64,000 bases of DNA, taken from CAIYRG01 sp964446945 (lineage in GTDB: Bacteria; Pseudomonadota; Alphaproteobacteria; Micropepsales; Micropepsaceae). A model generated the notes under the pieces. It had not been told where the DNA came from and ran no database searches. It worked only from the letters and a program-made list of their open reading frames with translations. Shown piece by piece: positions 15,135-24,223 of the stretch. The DNA is taken from the NCBI GenBank assembly GCA_964446945.1, contig CAYUQO010000003.1:248001-312000 (forward strand), read 5' to 3'. Positions within the stretch are counted from its first letter, which is position 1; each line of letters starts with the position of its first letter. The position numbers and the translations under genes are program-made.

Positions 15135-15857
15135 ATGGCGAAAGAATCGATTCCGCGGCGTGATTTTCTGAAAGGCGCGGGCGTTGCAGGTGCAGGCGTT
15201 GCCGCCGCCGCGTCTGGCGTGGCGGCTCTTGCTCCGGAGGCGAAAGCCGCGGCCAGCGCCGCTGCAACGCAAGCCGCGGATGAAACCTGGCTCATCCTGA
15301 CGCCGCAGGAGGTCGCGTTCTTCAGTGCCGCGGCCGATACGATCATCCCGAAAGATGCGTTATCGCCGTCGGGCAGCGAATGCGGTGTTCCGGTTTTCAT
15401 CGACCGGCAGCTTGCCGGCGCCTGGGGCGGCGGTGACCGCATGTATCGTGCCGGGCCTTACGTCAAAGGCACGCCGGAGCAGGGCTACCAACTCCCGCTG
15501 ACGCCGCATCAGTTCTTTGTCGCCGGCGTGCGTGCAGCGGATGCATGGTGCGAGAAGACCTACGGCAAGACATTTGACCGATTGGAGCAGCCGAAGCGCA
15601 ATGAAGCGCTGACCGCCATGCAAAAGGGCACGGCGGAGTTCGACGGTATGGATGCGAAGGCGTTCTTCGCGGCCTTGCTGACCATCAATATGGAAGGCTT
15701 CTTCTCCGACCCGATCTATGGTGGCAATCGCAACAAGGCATCGTGGCGCATGCTGGGGTTCCCGGGCTTGCCCGCGACCTATGCAGAACAGATCGAGGAG
15801 TATCGCGACAAGCGCTATCCCATGACTGAACCCCAATCGATCGCCGATTTCAGCTAA
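15135..15857 (+). CDS. Tat-exported small (gamma) subunit, copy 2
   Basis: 240 residues starting at ATG 15135 after GGGAGGACAGG. It has the twin-arginine motif IPRRDFLKGAG and a long Ala-rich signal (to about residue 45). The mature domain parallels copy 1: TPQEVAFFSAAADTIIPKD, FIDRQLAGAWGGGDRMY, MEGFFSDPIYGGNRNK and the shared C-terminal PQSIADFS. An 82-base gap from the first GMC gene separates the two modules. The near-parallel order shows tandem duplication of a two-gene unit, followed by divergence. Confidence 0.9.
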   Translation: MAKESIPRRDFLKGAGVAGAGVAAAASGVAALAPEAKAAASAAATQAADETWLILTPQEVAFFSAAADTIIPKDALSPSGSECGVPVFIDRQLAGAWGGGDRMYRAGPYVKGTPEQGYQLPLTPHQFFVAGVRAADAWCEKTYGKTFDRLEQPKRNEALTAMQKGTAEFDGMDAKAFFAALLTINMEGFFSDPIYGGNRNKASWRMLGFPGLPATYAEQIEEYRDKRYPMTEPQSIADFS

Positions 15858-15867
15858 AGGGGCGCAG

Positions 15868-17637
15868 ATGGTCACGAAACTGAAGGAAGTTGATGCGGTC
15901 ATCATCGGCCAGGGCCTGACCGGTGTCACGATGGCGAAGGAATTGACCATGGCGGGTCTCACGGTGGTGGGGCTGGAGCGTGGTCCGGACCGGCGTCCGC
16001 AAGAAGAAGTCGTTCTGCCGCGCATCCGCGATGAGCTGAAATACAACGCGCGGAAGGAGCTGATGATCGACAACGCGGTCGATACCATCACCTTCCGCAA
16101 CAATTCCGAACAGACGGCGCTGCCGATCCGGCGCTGGGGTGCGTTTCTGCCCGGCGAAGGCGTGGGTGGCACAACCAACCACTGGGGCGGGCTGCACTGG
16201 CGGTTTCTGCCGGCCGATTTTCGCATCCGCAGCGAAATCACGCAGCGATATGGCGCGCGCGCCATTCCGGCGGACATGACGATCGCCGATTGGCCGGTGA
16301 GCTATGACGAGCTCGAGCCGTATTTCGATAAGTTCGACAAGTTGTGCGGCGTGTCGGGCAAAGCCGGAAATCTCAGGGGCACAAAAATTGCCGGCGGCAA
16401 TGTTTTTGAAGGTCCGCGGCAGAATGAATATCCCAATCCGGCAATCAAGACTTCGGCCGGCGGCATGCTGTTCGCCAAAGCGGCGCAGGAAGTCGGATAC
16501 CATCCCTTCCCGACGCCATTCTCGGCACCGTCACAGTCCTACACGAATATCTACGGCATCGCACTCGGGCGTTGCGAATATTGCGGCTTCTGCGGCCGCA
16601 ATTCCTGCGAAGCGAACGCGAAGGCCACATCGGCAACCCATGTCATGCCGGTGCTGCGCAATGATCCGAAATACACACTGAGGGTCCGCGCCTTCGTCAA
16701 ACAGATCAACTACGACAAACGCGCGAAGAAAGTCACCGGCGTCACTTACATCGACATGAAGACGGGCGAGGAATATGAGCAGCCCGCCGGAATGGTGATC
16801 CTTTCGGCTTTCACCCTCGGCAACACGCATATGCTGCTCTATTCGGGCATCGGCGAGCCGTATGACCCGAAGACCGGCAAAGGCGTGGTCGGCAAAAATT
16901 ACTGCTATCAGTTTGAAGCCAATGGCACCGCCTTTTTCGAGAATAAGGTGCTCAACCCGTTCATGGGCTCACCGGGCGACCGGATCGCCTTTGACGATTT
17001 CAACGGCGAGAATTTCGACCATTCGGGCCTGGGCTTTTTCGGCGGCGGATACATTGTCGGCGGCAGCGGCGCGTCACCGCCCATCGCGGGCCGCCAATTG
17101 CCGGAAGGTTCGCCGCAATGGGGCACCGAATGGAAGAAGCAAACGGTCAAATGGTATTACGGCGCGATGGACTTCAACACGCAGGGATCGGTTTACGCCA
17201 ATCGCACGAACTATCTCGATCTCGACCCGACATACAAGGATGCGATCGGACGTCCGCTGCTGCGCATGACGTATAACGGCACCGATAACGACCATAAAAT
17301 GTCGCGCTATCTGCTGTCGAGACTCGAACTGGTCGTGAAAGCGATGAATCCGACGAGCTATTCGCTGCGCCCGCGGCCGCGGACCTTCACCATCGTGCCG
17401 TATCAGTCGACGCATAATACCGGCGGCACAATGATGGGCACCAATCCGCGCGACAGCGTGGTGAACCGCTACGGCCAATCATGGGCGGCGGATAATCTGT
17501 TCATCACTGGCGCGTCACTATTCCCACAGCAGCATGGCTATAACCCGACCGGGACGCTCGGCGCGCTGATGTATCTGACGACCGACAAGATCGTGAAGGA
17601 TTACATCAGGAAGCCCGGACCGCTGGTGCACGCTTAA
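15868..17637 (+). CDS. GMC-family FAD dehydrogenase catalytic subunit with Cys4 motif, copy 2
   Basis: 589 residues, start ATG 15868 after AAAGGGG and 10 bases past the small subunit. It is colinear with copy 1: AVIIGQGLTGVTMAKELTMAG, CEYCGFCGRNSC (same C-x2-C-x2-C-x4-C spacing), TYIDMKTGEEYEQPAG, PYQSTHNTGGTMMG and QQHGYNPTGTLG. Sequence differs most in the central substrate-side region, for example HISAGLSNGRPIETRQ in copy 1 against YIVGGSGASPPIAGRQ here, suggesting different substrates or stereo-preference. Expected to be exported with its own Tat partner and to share the single downstream cytochrome. Confidence 0.9.
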   Translation: MVTKLKEVDAVIIGQGLTGVTMAKELTMAGLTVVGLERGPDRRPQEEVVLPRIRDELKYNARKELMIDNAVDTITFRNNSEQTALPIRRWGAFLPGEGVGGTTNHWGGLHWRFLPADFRIRSEITQRYGARAIPADMTIADWPVSYDELEPYFDKFDKLCGVSGKAGNLRGTKIAGGNVFEGPRQNEYPNPAIKTSAGGMLFAKAAQEVGYHPFPTPFSAPSQSYTNIYGIALGRCEYCGFCGRNSCEANAKATSATHVMPVLRNDPKYTLRVRAFVKQINYDKRAKKVTGVTYIDMKTGEEYEQPAGMVILSAFTLGNTHMLLYSGIGEPYDPKTGKGVVGKNYCYQFEANGTAFFENKVLNPFMGSPGDRIAFDDFNGENFDHSGLGFFGGGYIVGGSGASPPIAGRQLPEGSPQWGTEWKKQTVKWYYGAMDFNTQGSVYANRTNYLDLDPTYKDAIGRPLLRMTYNGTDNDHKMSRYLLSRLELVVKAMNPTSYSLRPRPRTFTIVPYQSTHNTGGTMMGTNPRDSVVNRYGQSWAADNLFITGASLFPQQHGYNPTGTLGALMYLTTDKIVKDYIRKPGPLVHA

Positions 17638-17659
17638 GATTTCGATTGAGGAGAATATT

Positions 17660-18022
17660 ATGCGTTTATTGATTACGGGCTTTTTTGCCGGCGCAGTCGC
17701 TTGCGCCGCAATGCCCGCATTTGCTGCCGATGCCAATCACGGCAAGGAATTGTTCACAGCCTGTGCGGCGTGTCACACCGAGAGGCCCGATGCACTGGGA
17801 CCAAGTCTGAAAGGAATCGTCGGGCGCAAATCCGGATCGCTGGAGGATTTCCGCTATTCCAATGCCATGAAGCGCGCGAATTTGGTGTGGAACGAGGACA
17901 ATCTGCGTGAATACCTCACCGATCCACAGGCGAAGGTCAAAGGCAACCGCATGCCGTTTTCGGGCTTTTCAAACGCGAACGACGTCAATGATGTGATCGC
18001 ATATTTACAGACGTTGAAGTAA
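17660..18022 (+). CDS. Small class I cytochrome c (electron acceptor of the GMC dehydrogenases)
   Basis: 120 residues with a signal peptide (MRLLITGFFAGAVACAAMPAFA), one heme site C35-A-A-C38-H39, and Met98 in NRMPFSG as likely sixth ligand. GPSLKGIVGRKSG and the VIAYLQTL C-terminus are typical of cytochrome c2/c550-type proteins. It lies 22 bases after GMC copy 2 with GAGGAG ahead, so it is the last gene of the five-gene operon. It is the obvious periplasmic acceptor for both dehydrogenases and would pass electrons to a terminal oxidase. Its stop is one base from the stop of the convergent hydrolase gene. Confidence 0.93.
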   Translation: MRLLITGFFAGAVACAAMPAFAADANHGKELFTACAACHTERPDALGPSLKGIVGRKSGSLEDFRYSNAMKRANLVWNEDNLREYLTDPQAKVKGNRMPFSGFSNANDVNDVIAYLQTLK

Positions 18023-18023
18023 A

Positions 18024-18893
18024 TCACGCCGATGGTTGCGTGAAGATGGAGCGCAAGCCGGTCGTGCCCTGAATCACGTTCAGCTCCATCGCGCCGACGC
18101 GCTCGAATTCGATTCTGATTTTGTCGCCGTGATGCATCGGTCCCACGCCTGCGGGCGTGCCGGTTGCGATGATGTCGCCCGGGTACAGCGTCATCACCGA
18201 TGATGCGAGTTCGATCATGCCCGGAATGTCCAGCACTAGATCGCGCGTATTCGCATCCTGCTTGAGTTCGCCATTGACCCAGAGCCGGCCCTGAATGCTG
18301 TGTACGGCGCCGCCGATTTCATCTTCAGTGACAATCCAGGGACCGACAGGGCAAAATGTATCGAACCCTTTTCGGGTCACGCGTTCTTCCTTGCCACGAA
18401 TGACTGCATCGATCAGGCAGGAATAGCCGAACACATGTTCGCGCCAGTCGTCACGGAGGATATCGCGGCCCTGTTTTCCGATGATGATCGCAAGCTCACA
18501 TTCGTGGTCGATGCGGCGTCCGGAATTCACCGGCAGGACGATCGGGTCTGAAGGACCGCTGAGGGCAGACGGAGGCTTAAGGAAAAATCCCTGATTGTTG
18601 GCGCGGTAGGACGAGCCCATTTCGACGCCGTGTTCGTGATAGTTGACTGGATAGGCGACGATTTTGTTCGGCCATGGCACGGGGGTGAGGAGCTTGACCG
18701 AGCTGAGCGGAACACCTGATCCACTCATGGCACGATTCAGTTTCGGACGGTATTCGGCGAAATCGGCAATCAGGCGATTGATAGCGACCGGTGGCCATTC
18801 GTTCGGCTGTGCACCGATGGCGTCGGTAACGTCGACAATTTTGTCGCCGTTCACAACGCCGATGCGGCCGCCGTCAAAACGCGCAATCTTCAT
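18024..18893 (-). CDS. Fumarylacetoacetate hydrolase (FAH)-family protein
   Basis: 289 residues. The C-terminal FAH fold shows DHECELAIIIGKQGRDI, giving two metal-binding Glu, and an Asp in CLIDAVIRG where many members have NDVSARD. KGFDTFCPVGPWIVT and MTLYPGDIIATGTPAGVG are strong signatures. Enzymes of this family hydrolyse or isomerise acylpyruvates and ring-cleavage diketo acids using Mg or Mn. It is 41 bases downstream of an aromatic-acid-type MFS gene on the same strand, which points to a late step in aromatic catabolism. The exact substrate is open. Confidence 0.9.
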   Translation of the reverse strand: MKIARFDGGRIGVVNGDKIVDVTDAIGAQPNEWPPVAINRLIADFAEYRPKLNRAMSGSGVPLSSVKLLTPVPWPNKIVAYPVNYHEHGVEMGSSYRANNQGFFLKPPSALSGPSDPIVLPVNSGRRIDHECELAIIIGKQGRDILRDDWREHVFGYSCLIDAVIRGKEERVTRKGFDTFCPVGPWIVTEDEIGGAVHSIQGRLWVNGELKQDANTRDLVLDIPGMIELASSVMTLYPGDIIATGTPAGVGPMHHGDKIRIEFERVGAMELNVIQGTTGLRSIFTQPSA

Positions 18894-18934
18894 CTGCCGT
18901 CCCTTTGCTTAAACTGCGGCCATCACATCGCCGA

Positions 18935-20272
18935 TCAGGCGAGGGCCTTTTCCCCGGTGGAAAAAGCGGTGCGGATGGGGTCCATGGAATACGCCGCCGC
19001 CGCCGCAACCAGTGCCGGGACGACTGCCAGCAGAATGACGTCATTCGCCGGAATGGAAATCTGCAGCAATGCGCCTGCGATCGTTGGGCCCACGATCGAG
19101 CCGGCGCGGCCAATTCCGGTCGCCCAGCCGATGCCAGTCGAGCGGATTTCGGTGGGATAGAAAATTGAGGACACGGCATTGGTCACGGTCTGACCGCCAA
19201 GGATTCCAAATCCGGCCAGGAAGACGGCCGCGGTGACGAGGACAGCGCTTGCGCCGCCGAGCGGGATCAACAACACGCCGAGGGCGCCGGTGAGATAGGC
19301 AAGCCCGAGTGCGGTGTTGGCGCCAATCCGGTCGGCCAGCCAGCCGAAGAAAATTCCGCACAAGCCGCCAATTTGAAGCGCGGCGCCCACGAATATCGCA
19401 ATCGCGATCGGAAACCCGAGCAGACGCATTTCGGTCGGCAGCCAGTTGGCCATCAGAAAGATGTTGAACAGGCTGGCGAATTGCACAATCCACAGCAGAA
19501 TCGTGCCCTTGAATCGGCCCGCCTCGAACAGCGCGCGCACCGAAGCGGCCGATCCCGTCGCCTCCGACACGCTAAAGACCGCATCGTCAGAAATGCCGAG
19601 TTGCGGATAAAGCCGCTGCATCAGATGTGCAACCTGTTTCCGGTCTGCGCCACGCACGGTCAGGAAGCGAACGGATTCGGGCAATGCAAAATACATCAGT
19701 GGCGCTGCGGCAAGACTCGCCAACCCGCCGATGAGAAACACCGATCTCCAGCCGGCAGAGATGAACCAGCCCGCTGCCAATGCTGCGATGATCGAACCGA
19801 TGATGAAGCCGGAGAACATGACCGCAACCATCACGGCGCGCCGGCGGCGGGGGGCATATTCCGAGGTCAGGGCGATGGTGTTTGGAAGTGCGCCGCCGAT
19901 CGCGAGACCGGTCAGGAACCGCAACGCATCGAGCATGGTGATTGAGACACTGAACGCGGTGAGCAGGCTGAACAGGCCGAGAAGGGGTACGCAGTACAGC
20001 AGTACGGTACGGCGGCCGATGCGGTCGGCGAGGGGTGCGATAAAGAGCGCGCCAAGCAGCAACCCGATTAATCCCAGTGAGAACAGCAATGTCAGATCGC
20101 GCGCCTGCAGGTGAAAGGCCTGCGCCATCAGCGGCGCGATGTAGCCGACCGATTGTGTATTGAAGCCTTCCAGCGCGGCAATGATCGCGCAGAGTGCCGC
20201 GATTTGCCTCTGGAATCTGCCGATCTTGTGGCTATCGATAGTTTCGGTGATATTGACGCGCTGATCGCTCAT
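18935..20272 (-). CDS. MFS transporter, aromatic acid:H+ symporter (AAHS)-like
   Basis: 445 residues with about 12 hydrophobic segments. The loop motif ADRIGRR follows TM2, and LTSEYAPRRRRAVMVAVMFSGF follows TM4 with the Arg-rich turn typical of sugar-porter and AAHS families. TM1 carries LEGFNTQSVGY in place of the usual DGFD of PcaK/BenK, so both acidic positions differ. No Shine-Dalgarno sequence lies next to the ATG; a GC-rich hairpin occupies that spot (separate entry). Likely imports an organic or aromatic acid processed by the downstream FAH-family enzyme. Confidence 0.88.
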   Translation of the reverse strand: MSDQRVNITETIDSHKIGRFQRQIAALCAIIAALEGFNTQSVGYIAPLMAQAFHLQARDLTLLFSLGLIGLLLGALFIAPLADRIGRRTVLLYCVPLLGLFSLLTAFSVSITMLDALRFLTGLAIGGALPNTIALTSEYAPRRRRAVMVAVMFSGFIIGSIIAALAAGWFISAGWRSVFLIGGLASLAAAPLMYFALPESVRFLTVRGADRKQVAHLMQRLYPQLGISDDAVFSVSEATGSAASVRALFEAGRFKGTILLWIVQFASLFNIFLMANWLPTEMRLLGFPIAIAIFVGAALQIGGLCGIFFGWLADRIGANTALGLAYLTGALGVLLIPLGGASAVLVTAAVFLAGFGILGGQTVTNAVSSIFYPTEIRSTGIGWATGIGRAGSIVGPTIAGALLQISIPANDVILLAVVPALVAAAAAYSMDPIRTAFSTGEKALA

Positions 20273-20296
20273 GGCCGGACTTTGGTTGTCCGGCCA
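20272..20296 (-). promoter_or_regulatory. Hairpin abutting the MFS start codon
   Basis: On the minus strand TGGCCGGAC (20296-20288) pairs with GTCCGGCCA (20280-20272) around a 7-base loop, a 9-bp GC-rich stem whose last base is the A of the MFS ATG. An AAGG lies just 5' of the stem (20297-20300). The fold could hide the start, or bring AAGG next to the ATG as a structure-bridged ribosome site. It may also serve as the end of the glgA transcript, though no T-tract follows. Confidence 0.5.
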
Positions 20297-20328
20297 CCTT
20301 ATAGGTCAGCGCTCCAACAGCGCAAACC

Positions 20329-21822
20329 TCACGCGGTCAGTTTTGAGCGTGCCTCTGCCTTGGCGGGTTTGGCTTTGACCGCCGGCGTTCCGGTGAGCTT
20401 CTGATAAAGCTCGGCATAGGCGACGGCGGAGCGGCGCCAGGAAAAGTCCTGACGCATGGCGGTGGCCTGCAGGCGACGCCAGGCGATTGGCTGCCGATAA
20501 AGCTGGATTGCGCGACGCACGCAGGTGGCAAGTGCTTCCGCGGTCGGTTCTTCGAATGCAAACCCCGTCGCTGTCGCCTGCCGGAGTGCCTCAGGGGTGG
20601 CGTCAATGACCGTATCTGCCATCCCGCCGCTGTTGCGCACCAGCGGCACCGAGCCGTAGCGCATGCCATAGATGGGCACCAGCCCGCATGGCTCGAACCT
20701 GGAAGGATGAAGCACCATATCGGCGCCCGCAAGGACGCGATGGGCAACGTCTTCGCTATATCCCTGCACTGAGACGCGGCCGGGATAGCGTGATGCGAGC
20801 TCACGAAAGCCCGCCTGATAGCCATTGTCGCCCTCGGCGACGAGCACAAATTGCGCGCCGTTTTCGAGGAATTCCGGCAGCACATCGAGGACAACGTCCG
20901 GCATTTTCTGATGCACGAGCCGGCTGAGGAACGCCATCACCGGCGTTTCCGGCTCCGCCGTAAGGTTCAGTTCTGATTGGATCGCGCGCTTGCAATCACT
21001 CTTGGGCGCAACCCAGCGTGCGGAGTAATTGGCCGGCAGATGCGGGTCTTGCTCCGGATCCCAAATCTTGTAGTCGACGCCATTAAGGATACCGGTCAAG
21101 GCGTTCACGCGCTGGCGCAATAACCCGTCGAAGCCGCAGCCATATTCCTCGGTGGTGATTTCACGTGCGTAATTCGGACTGACCGTCGTGAGAGCGTCCG
21201 CGCTTTGAATTCCGGCCTTCAGGAAGGAAATGCGGCCATAGAATTCCATCAATGCGAAAGCGCCCTCGGGAAGACCGAGCTTCGCGAGCTCTTCCGGCGC
21301 AAATAGTCCCTGATAGGCAAGGTTATGAATTGTCAGCAGGGTTGCCGGACGGGGGCGGCCACTCGACGCCAGCAACAGAGGCAGCAATCCTGCGTGCCAA
21401 TCATTGCAATGAATGACTTCCGGGCGCCACGAATAGCCGGGATCCGTCGCAATGCTCGCCGCGACATGATTGAGCAATGCGAAGCGCTGGGCATTGTCGG
21501 GCCAATCCTGACCGGACGCATTTTGATACAGTCCGCCTTCGCGGTCATAATATTGCGGCGCATCGATCAGCCAGACCGGCACATCGGCGCGCGGCAGATG
21601 AGTCTCCAAGAGCCTAAATTCGCCGGTTCCGGCCGGGTCTGCAGCGGTCTTAAGGGGTCGAAGACTGGGAGCGCGCTCCAGAGCCTGCCGGTATCCCGGA
21701 ACCAGGACGCGCACGTCAAATCCAAGATTCTTCAGCGCAACGGGCAAAGAGGCGGAGACGTCGGCGAGTCCTCCGGTTTTCGCGAATGGAAAAATCTCGG
21801 AGGTTACATATAACACCCGCAT
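20329..21822 (-). CDS. glgA: Glycogen synthase (ADP-glucose type)
   Basis: 497 residues from ATG 21822, giving the classical start MRVLYVTSEIFPFAKTGGLADV with Lys15-Thr-Gly-Gly binding ADP-glucose; an in-frame ATG at 21915 only adds junk. The GT5 glycosyltransferase fold is complete: VIHCNDWHAGLLP, TIHNLAYQG, the VSPNYAREI segment, and the nucleotide-sugar loop PSRFEPCGLVPIYGMRYG near the C-terminus. It adds alpha-1,4 glucose units to glycogen. It is divergent from glgX across a 364-base region. No glgC to make ADP-glucose is in the window. Confidence 0.96.
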   Translation of the reverse strand: MRVLYVTSEIFPFAKTGGLADVSASLPVALKNLGFDVRVLVPGYRQALERAPSLRPLKTAADPAGTGEFRLLETHLPRADVPVWLIDAPQYYDREGGLYQNASGQDWPDNAQRFALLNHVAASIATDPGYSWRPEVIHCNDWHAGLLPLLLASSGRPRPATLLTIHNLAYQGLFAPEELAKLGLPEGAFALMEFYGRISFLKAGIQSADALTTVSPNYAREITTEEYGCGFDGLLRQRVNALTGILNGVDYKIWDPEQDPHLPANYSARWVAPKSDCKRAIQSELNLTAEPETPVMAFLSRLVHQKMPDVVLDVLPEFLENGAQFVLVAEGDNGYQAGFRELASRYPGRVSVQGYSEDVAHRVLAGADMVLHPSRFEPCGLVPIYGMRYGSVPLVRNSGGMADTVIDATPEALRQATATGFAFEEPTAEALATCVRRAIQLYRQPIAWRRLQATAMRQDFSWRRSAVAYAELYQKLTGTPAVKAKPAKAEARSKLTA

Positions 21823-22186
21823 CCTGTGCCGTTCCTTATGACTGGTGGACCAGTCTCGACGCCGCGGATGGATACCGGGATCCCTCGCAACGGGGCTTTG
21901 AAATGTCTCCACCAAAATGCCGAACCAAATTCACCCAAGTGCTCTTCACGCGCCCGCCGGCTACGTGAAGTCACGCTCCTTCTTGAAGGACGAAAATGCC
22001 CCTTCATTCCAGCGTTAGGACAACGCATGAGTGGTGCTTCGGTTCAGGCACAGCAGCAAAATTCCGCGGCCGCACGCGCCTCGGCACTGCCCCGAAGCGA
22101 CTGCCATTTTCGTTGTTTTCTGCGCCAGTCACGATCAAGCTCAGCAAGATGTGTCAGGCAGGACAGGCTGCTTGCGCGAAGCGGAA
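21823..22186. other. Divergent control region between glgA and glgX
   Basis: 364 bases with no convincing gene; short frames here lack ribosome sites and family resemblance. It must contain the promoters of glgA (leftward) and glgX (rightward). A dyad ACTGGT-GG-ACCAGT at 21841-21854 lies 19 bases upstream of the glgA start and is the clearest candidate operator or leader hairpin. AAGGAAC at about 21832-21837 (minus strand) is the likely glgA ribosome site. Confidence 0.55.
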
Positions 22187-24223
22187 ATGACATTGAAAGA
22201 ATCTTGCGAGCCGGGCGTACGCTGCGATGCGAGCGGCGCCGAGTTCGTGCTGTTCTCGACTCATGCCGAAACCGTCGAACTTTGCCTGTTTGACGCCGTC
22301 GAACGCGAAACCGGCCGGGTGCCGCTCGCCAGGAATGGCGAGTTGTGGCATTGCCGCGTTCCGGGCGTCGGGCCGGGCCAGCGTTACGGCTATCGCGTAT
22401 ATGGCCCATATGAGCCGGCCCGCGGGCACCGTTTCAATCCCAACAAGCTCCTGATCGATCCTTACGCACGAGCACTGGATTGGAGCTTTCAGCTTTCATC
22501 CGCGCATTTCGGTTATGCCGGGGACCCCAGCTCGCCTTCTGCGCTGGACACCACCGACAGCGCGCCTTTCACTCCGAAGAGCGTGGTGGTGGCCGATACC
22601 GGCGAGAGAATCGGCCAACTCCGTCTGCCGCTTTCAGACGCAATCATTTACGAACTTCACGTCAGGGGTATGACCATGCTCCGGGAGGACATCCCGGCAC
22701 CGCTGCGTGGGACATTTGCCGCATTGGCGTCGGCGCCGGTATTGCGCCATCTTCAGGACCTCGGCGTCACAGCCGTCGAACTTCTCCCCGTTCACGCGAT
22801 TGCCGATGAACCGAGACTGGTCCGCGCAGGTCTGCGGAACTACTGGGGATATAACTCGATCTGCTTTTTCGCGCTCGAGCCGCGCTATGCGTCGGGAATT
22901 GCGGCGCTGGAATTTCGCGGATTCATCCAACGGTTCCACGAAAGCGGGATCGAGGTGATACTCGATGTGGTGTTCAACCACACCGGCGAAGGAGATGAGT
23001 GGGGTCCAACGATCTGTTTTCGTGGCATCGACAATGCGGCCTACTACCGGTTGGCCCCTTGGGACAAAAGCAAATATCTGAACGATGCAGGAACGGGGAA
23101 TACGCTGAATCTCGCGCATCCCGTGGTTCGCAAAATGGTTCTGGATTCGCTGCGTTACTGGGCACGTTCGGGAGTGGACGGTTTTCGTTTCGATCTCGCC
23201 TCAGTGCTGGGAAAAGAGGACGGCAGGTTCAATTCCGACGCGGCGTTTCTCCGGGAGTTGGCTGAAGATCCGGAACTTGGAAAGCTCAAATTGATCGCCG
23301 AGCCGTGGGATGCGACGAGTGAAGGATACCGGCTGGGCGGCTTTCCTCTTCCTTTTCTGGAATGGAATGACAAGTTCCGCGATTGCATGCGGCGGTTCTG
23401 GCGTGGCGATCGTGGCGGCATTGGCGAGCTTGCCACGCGGCTGACGGGGTCGAGCGACTTGTTCCCCGATCGGGGCCCGCTGGCATCGCTGAATTTCATC
23501 ACGGCCCATGACGGGTTCACGCTGCAGGACCTGGTCAGCTATTCGGAACGGCAAAATTGGGCAAACGGGGAGCACAACGCAGACGGCACGACAGAAAATT
23601 ACAGCTGGAATTGCGGTGTGGAGGGGGAAAGCGATGATGCCATGGTGCAGGCGCGGCGCTTTCAGCAGAAGCGTAATCTCCTGGCGTCGTTGGTCCTGTC
23701 CCTCGGTGTACCGATGCTCTCAGCCGGCGATGAGCTTTCGCGGACCCAACACGGCAACAATAATGCTTATTGCCAGGACAATCAGATCAGCTGGCTGAAC
23801 TGGAATCTGGATGACGAGGGCAGGGCATTTGCCACGTTCGTTCGGCGTGTGATCGCGCTCCGGCGTGAGCATCCGTTGTTTCGGAGCGACCGCTTCTACC
23901 AGGGGACCACCGGTCCGGGCGGAAATTGGAAGGACATCACCTGGCGGGGGCCGGACGGATACGAGATGACATCGGAGCAGTGGCGGAGTCCGGAGAACGA
24001 ATTTTTGGCCTGTGCCATTGCGCCCACGGAAGACGGGGGCCGTTACTTTCTTGCGCTCAACGCCGGTGCTGATGAAAGAATTGTCGAACTGCCCGGACCG
24101 GCTGAACGCCCGTGGCGATTGTTGCTCGATACGTCCGCGGCTGATGGGGGTGAGCCGGTTGTGGCGCAAGGCACCCACTGGACAGTTGGTGGACGTAGCC
24201 TGGTTCTTCTGCTCTGCGAGTGA
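22187..24223 (+). CDS. glgX: Glycogen debranching enzyme GlgX, first copy
   Basis: 678 residues from ATG 22187, where similarity begins (GVRCDASGAEFVLFSTHAE); the in-frame ATG at 22031 would add a non-homologous 52-residue leader. An N-terminal CBM48-like domain precedes a GH13 barrel. The catalytic residues are intact: Asp in GFRFDLASVLG (about 331-341), Glu in LIAEPWDA (about 370) and Asp in TAHDGF (about 440). GDELSRTQHGNNNAYCQDN is diagnostic of GlgX. It cleaves alpha-1,6 branches left by phosphorylase. Its TGA abuts the stop of convergent glgP. A second paralogue is at 37745-39859. Confidence 0.95.
   Translation: MTLKESCEPGVRCDASGAEFVLFSTHAETVELCLFDAVERETGRVPLARNGELWHCRVPGVGPGQRYGYRVYGPYEPARGHRFNPNKLLIDPYARALDWSFQLSSAHFGYAGDPSSPSALDTTDSAPFTPKSVVVADTGERIGQLRLPLSDAIIYELHVRGMTMLREDIPAPLRGTFAALASAPVLRHLQDLGVTAVELLPVHAIADEPRLVRAGLRNYWGYNSICFFALEPRYASGIAALEFRGFIQRFHESGIEVILDVVFNHTGEGDEWGPTICFRGIDNAAYYRLAPWDKSKYLNDAGTGNTLNLAHPVVRKMVLDSLRYWARSGVDGFRFDLASVLGKEDGRFNSDAAFLRELAEDPELGKLKLIAEPWDATSEGYRLGGFPLPFLEWNDKFRDCMRRFWRGDRGGIGELATRLTGSSDLFPDRGPLASLNFITAHDGFTLQDLVSYSERQNWANGEHNADGTTENYSWNCGVEGESDDAMVQARRFQQKRNLLASLVLSLGVPMLSAGDELSRTQHGNNNAYCQDNQISWLNWNLDDEGRAFATFVRRVIALRREHPLFRSDRFYQGTTGPGGNWKDITWRGPDGYEMTSEQWRSPENEFLACAIAPTEDGGRYFLALNAGADERIVELPGPAERPWRLLLDTSAADGGEPVVAQGTHWTVGGRSLVLLLCE

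Noticed and set aside
22031..22186. N-terminal extension of the first glgX
   Set aside because: The added 52 residues show no similarity to GlgX and the upstream ATG has no ribosome site.
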